Shown one piece after another: positions 61,753-64,000 of a stretch of DNA of 64,000 nt. This DNA is from Flavihumibacter cheonanensis (GTDB lineage: Bacteria; Bacteroidota; Bacteroidia; Chitinophagales; Chitinophagaceae), in contig NZ_JAKRWF010000003.1 in assembly GCF_022352215.1 (NCBI RefSeq), positions 353,854 through 417,853 on the forward strand, in the 5' to 3' direction. The notes under the pieces are model-generated. The model ran no database searches. It was given only the letters and a program-made list of their open reading frames with translations, and had not been told where the DNA came from. The position numbers and the translations under genes were made by a program. Each line of letters opens with the position of its first letter. Position 1 is the stretch's first letter.

Positions 61753-62808
61753 ATGAAATCAGTGTTATTAATCCAAACTGCCTTCATTGGTGACCTTATC
61801 CTTTCCACCGTTCTGATTGAAAACCTGCACCTGCAGTATCCGAATGCCCGTATTGATTTCCTGGTGAGGAAGGGCAATGAAGAAGTGCTGCAATCCCATC
61901 CTCATGTGCGAAAAGTTTTAACATGGGATAAAAAAAAGGGCAAGTATCGTAGTCTGTTATCGCTGCTAAAACAGATACGTGCAGAACAATATGATATCGT
62001 TATTAATGTACAGCGATATGCCGCAACCGGATTCTTAACAGGATTGTCGCGCGGAAAGATTACCATTGGTTATGATAAAAACCCGCTGTCTTTTTTGTTT
62101 ACCAAAAAAGTACAGCATGTAGCGGGAACTGCAGTACAACCGGTTCATGAAACAACAAGATGCAATCAGTTGTTGCAGACTATCATAAGCACACCGGTAA
62201 CAAAACCTGTTTTGTATCCTTCAGCAGCAGACTATGCAGCTATCCGGAAATATCAACAGGAGCCTTACCTTGTTCTGGCGCCTGGCTCTGTTTGGTTTAC
62301 CAAACAGGTACCGGTTTCCAAGTGGACAGCCATACTGAAACAGCTACCCATACGTCAGAAGATTTACATAATAGGAACGAAAAAAGAGCAGGCGGTAGCA
62401 ACTGCCATTATGAATGAATTACCAGCCTATACCAATATAGAATCGCTGGCAGGATCACTTAGTATATTACAATCGGCTGCGCTTATGCAGGGCGCCCTTT
62501 TTAACCTCGTAAATGACTCTGCACCGCTTCATATTGCCTCTGCAGTGAATGCACCCGTGATTGCATTGTTCTGTTCTACCATACCCGGATTTGGCTTCAC
62601 TCCTCTATCGGATGAATCCTATATCGTTCAGGCGGAAGCACAATTATCCTGCAGGCCCTGTGGCAGTCACGGTAAAGCAGCCTGTCCGAAGCGCCACTTC
62701 GATTGTGCTAACCTGATCAATGATGAAAGAGTAGCTTCCATTATTCTACGTAAAATAATGCAGCAACATGCAGCGCGCACTCTGAAAGAACATCTTGTTA
62801 TCAATTAA
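61753..62808 (+). CDS. glycosyltransferase family 9 (heptosyltransferase-like)
   Basis: About 351 residues. The start is taken at ATG 61753 (MKSVLLIQTA); the GTG at 61726 would add nine residues. GT9 features: LLIQTAFIGDLILSTVLIEN, IDFLVRKGNEEVLQSHPHVR, VINVQRYAATGFLTGL, LAPGSVWFTKQVPVSKWTA, LFNLVNDSAPLHIASAVNAP and VIALFCSTIPGFGFTP. It transfers heptose-like sugars from nucleotide donors during LPS core synthesis. First of at least three glycosyltransferase genes running off the right edge. Confidence 0.9.
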   Translation: MKSVLLIQTAFIGDLILSTVLIENLHLQYPNARIDFLVRKGNEEVLQSHPHVRKVLTWDKKKGKYRSLLSLLKQIRAEQYDIVINVQRYAATGFLTGLSRGKITIGYDKNPLSFLFTKKVQHVAGTAVQPVHETTRCNQLLQTIISTPVTKPVLYPSAADYAAIRKYQQEPYLVLAPGSVWFTKQVPVSKWTAILKQLPIRQKIYIIGTKKEQAVATAIMNELPAYTNIESLAGSLSILQSAALMQGALFNLVNDSAPLHIASAVNAPVIALFCSTIPGFGFTPLSDESYIVQAEAQLSCRPCGSHGKAACPKRHFDCANLINDERVASIILRKIMQQHAARTLKEHLVIN

Positions 62809-62822
62809 AATTGACTCAAACA

Positions 62823-63623
62823 ATGAAACCAATTATTAAACAGGTAGCCCTGGTGATCTCCACCTTCAACTGGCCATCCGCATTGGAACTGGTTTTAGGG
62901 TCTGTTGTTCGTCAAACAAAAATGCCGGATGAAATACTGGTAGCGGATGATGGCTCTTATGATGCCACACGCCAGGTAGTAGAGTACTACCAGCTTGTGC
63001 ATCGTTTACCCATTAAACATGTATGGCAGCCGGATAAGGGATTCAGAAAAAGCCTGATTATCAACAAAGCCATCCGGCAAACCAGTTGCGATTATATTAT
63101 ACAGATCGATGGGGATATGATCTTACATCGCAGTTTTATTGCCGATCACCTGAGAGCAGCAAGAAGAGATTGTTTTGTTCAGGGATCAAGGGTGTTGATG
63201 GATGCCTCCTTAACAAAGCAACTCATTCAAACGGGATTCGTTCCGCTGCATCCCTGGAGCCAGGGTATCCGCAATCGTATCAATGCGATTCACCTACCGC
63301 TGCTGGCATTTTTATTTGGGAAAAAAACAAGCAGCAATCAAAATATCAAAGCCTGTAATCTGGCCTTCTGGCGGGCGGATTATGTACTGGTAAATGGTTA
63401 CAACAATGAGTTTTCAGGATGGGGATGGGAGGATGTAGAATTCGCTACTCGTTTGTTGCAGGCGGGCTGTAAGAAAAAAAGATTAAAGATGGCGGGAGTG
63501 GCCTATCATCTGCATCATGCCAGTTCAAGCCGGGAGCACCTGCAGGACAATGAAATCTTATTTATAGAAACAACTAAAAATCCGCACTGGGTTTGTCCGA
63601 ATGGATATTACCAGGCATCCTGA
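62823..63623 (+). CDS. glycosyltransferase family 2
   Basis: About 266 residues from ATG 62823 (MKPIIKQVAL); a TTG at 62811 is an alternative. The GT-A fold shows VALVISTFNWPSALELVLGS, EILVADDGSYDATRQVV, the acidic motif YIIQIDGDMILHRSF, and the acceptor-side ACNLAFWRADYVLVNGYNNE, FSGWGWEDVEFATRLLQAG. The GWGWEDVEF motif is frequent in chain-elongating or galactosyl-type GT2 enzymes. Lies 14 bp after the GT9 gene. Confidence 0.9.
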   Translation: MKPIIKQVALVISTFNWPSALELVLGSVVRQTKMPDEILVADDGSYDATRQVVEYYQLVHRLPIKHVWQPDKGFRKSLIINKAIRQTSCDYIIQIDGDMILHRSFIADHLRAARRDCFVQGSRVLMDASLTKQLIQTGFVPLHPWSQGIRNRINAIHLPLLAFLFGKKTSSNQNIKACNLAFWRADYVLVNGYNNEFSGWGWEDVEFATRLLQAGCKKKRLKMAGVAYHLHHASSSREHLQDNEILFIETTKNPHWVCPNGYYQAS

Positions 63624-63633
63624 TACACGCGTT

Positions 63634-64000
63634 ATGCTGACATTAGATGTGATCATACCCAGCTTCCGAATGAACGAAGCAATTCTGTTGCCTATACTGA
63701 ATCTGAAGCAGCCGGAAAATGCAATCGTGCAATTTTTTCTGATGTGCGATAATCCGAAAGCTGAATTGAGTGAGGCACTGAAAGAAGCCTGTTCCAAACC
63801 GGGCGTTCAGTTTATCAAAAATGAAATCAATCTCGGTGTTTCGGCTACCCGTAACCGTGGAATTGATCTGAGTCTGGCGGATTGGATTTTATTCCTCGAC
63901 GATGATATCATTCCAGCTGAAGACATACTGGTACGTTATGCTGAAGGTATTCGCAACCATCCGGAGGAAATTGGATTTATTGGTCCGATTGATTTACCTG
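63634..64000 (+). CDS. glycosyltransferase family 2, N-terminal part (3' end outside window)
   Basis: The frame opens at ATG 63634 and stays open to the end of the window (122 codons). It reads MLTLDVIIPSFRMNEAILLP at the N-terminus, then NEINLGVSATRNRGIDLS and the DxD-type motif WILFLDDDIIPAEDIL, then GFIGPIDLP. This is a GT2 enzyme, 10 bp downstream of the previous GT2 gene and in the same operon. Confidence 0.88.
   Translation, partial: MLTLDVIIPSFRMNEAILLPILNLKQPENAIVQFFLMCDNPKAELSEALKEACSKPGVQFIKNEINLGVSATRNRGIDLSLADWILFLDDDIIPAEDILVRYAEGIRNHPEEIGFIGPIDLP

Overview
The window looks like a chromosomal segment of a Bacteroidota bacterium, most likely family Chitinophagaceae or a close relative. 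The evidence is a complete gldKLMN block of the type IX secretion system (T9SS), a secreted protein with a T9SS sorting domain, many TonB-dependent receptors, Bacteroidota-specific families (DUF4783, DUF4271, haem_bd, DUF3857 proteins), and -7 boxes of the Bacteroidota form TAnnTTTG upstream of several genes. I see no insertion sequence, prophage, CRISPR array, rRNA or tRNA. The family-level assignment is inference.

Layout. 1-5 kb: 3' end of NADP isocitrate dehydrogenase, a nadC-SUI1-small membrane protein operon, a DUF4783 gene, and gpmI. 4.7-8.1 kb: haem-binding protein, small membrane-anchored protein and TonB receptor, read on from gpmI. 8.2-10.9 kb: ECF sigma factor, a protein with an inner-membrane anchor and a beta-rich C-terminus, and a lipoprotein. 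10.9-16.3 kb: uvrC, a large PAS/GAF histidine kinase and a single-domain response regulator. 16.6-21.5 kb: gldK-L-M-N on the minus strand. 21.7-28.9 kb: YyaL-type thioredoxin-fold protein, hemD, DUF4271, a BamA-like protein and divergent hemW. 29-33 kb: gpsA, a periplasmic adaptor and TolC. 33-35.6 kb: a PLP trans-sulfuration enzyme and an amino-acid permease. 35.7-40 kb: two TonB receptors, the second under a cobalamin riboswitch. 40-45.5 kb: a signalling cluster with a NarL-type regulator, a PAS kinase, a receiver protein and a REC-PAS-PAS-HisKA_3 kinase. 45.5-51.5 kb: a complete suf operon (sufB-C-D-S-E, a MIP18/DUF59 protein, an Rrf2 regulator). 51.7-53.7 kb: another kinase/receiver pair. 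53.7-58.4 kb: two DUF3857/transglutaminase-like proteins and a small DMT transporter. 58.7-64 kb: the T9SS cargo protein, small metabolic or stress genes, and the start of a glycosyltransferase cluster.

How the parts connect. GldKLMN would build the motor and periplasmic ring that export cargo such as the PA14-repeat protein at 58.7 kb. The suf operon makes Fe-S clusters. Its last gene encodes a three-cysteine Rrf2 protein, and a perfect 10+6+10 inverted repeat sits just upstream of the sufB -7 box, which suggests a feedback circuit. Three paralogous kinase plus Rcp1-like receiver cassettes occur within 42 kb.

The most unusual structure is a family of strand-asymmetric purine/pyrimidine tracts. 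They sit at gene ends next to terminator hairpins, they form the last codons of two genes, and one copy lies in frame inside the amino-acid permease, where it encodes SSLPP repeats.
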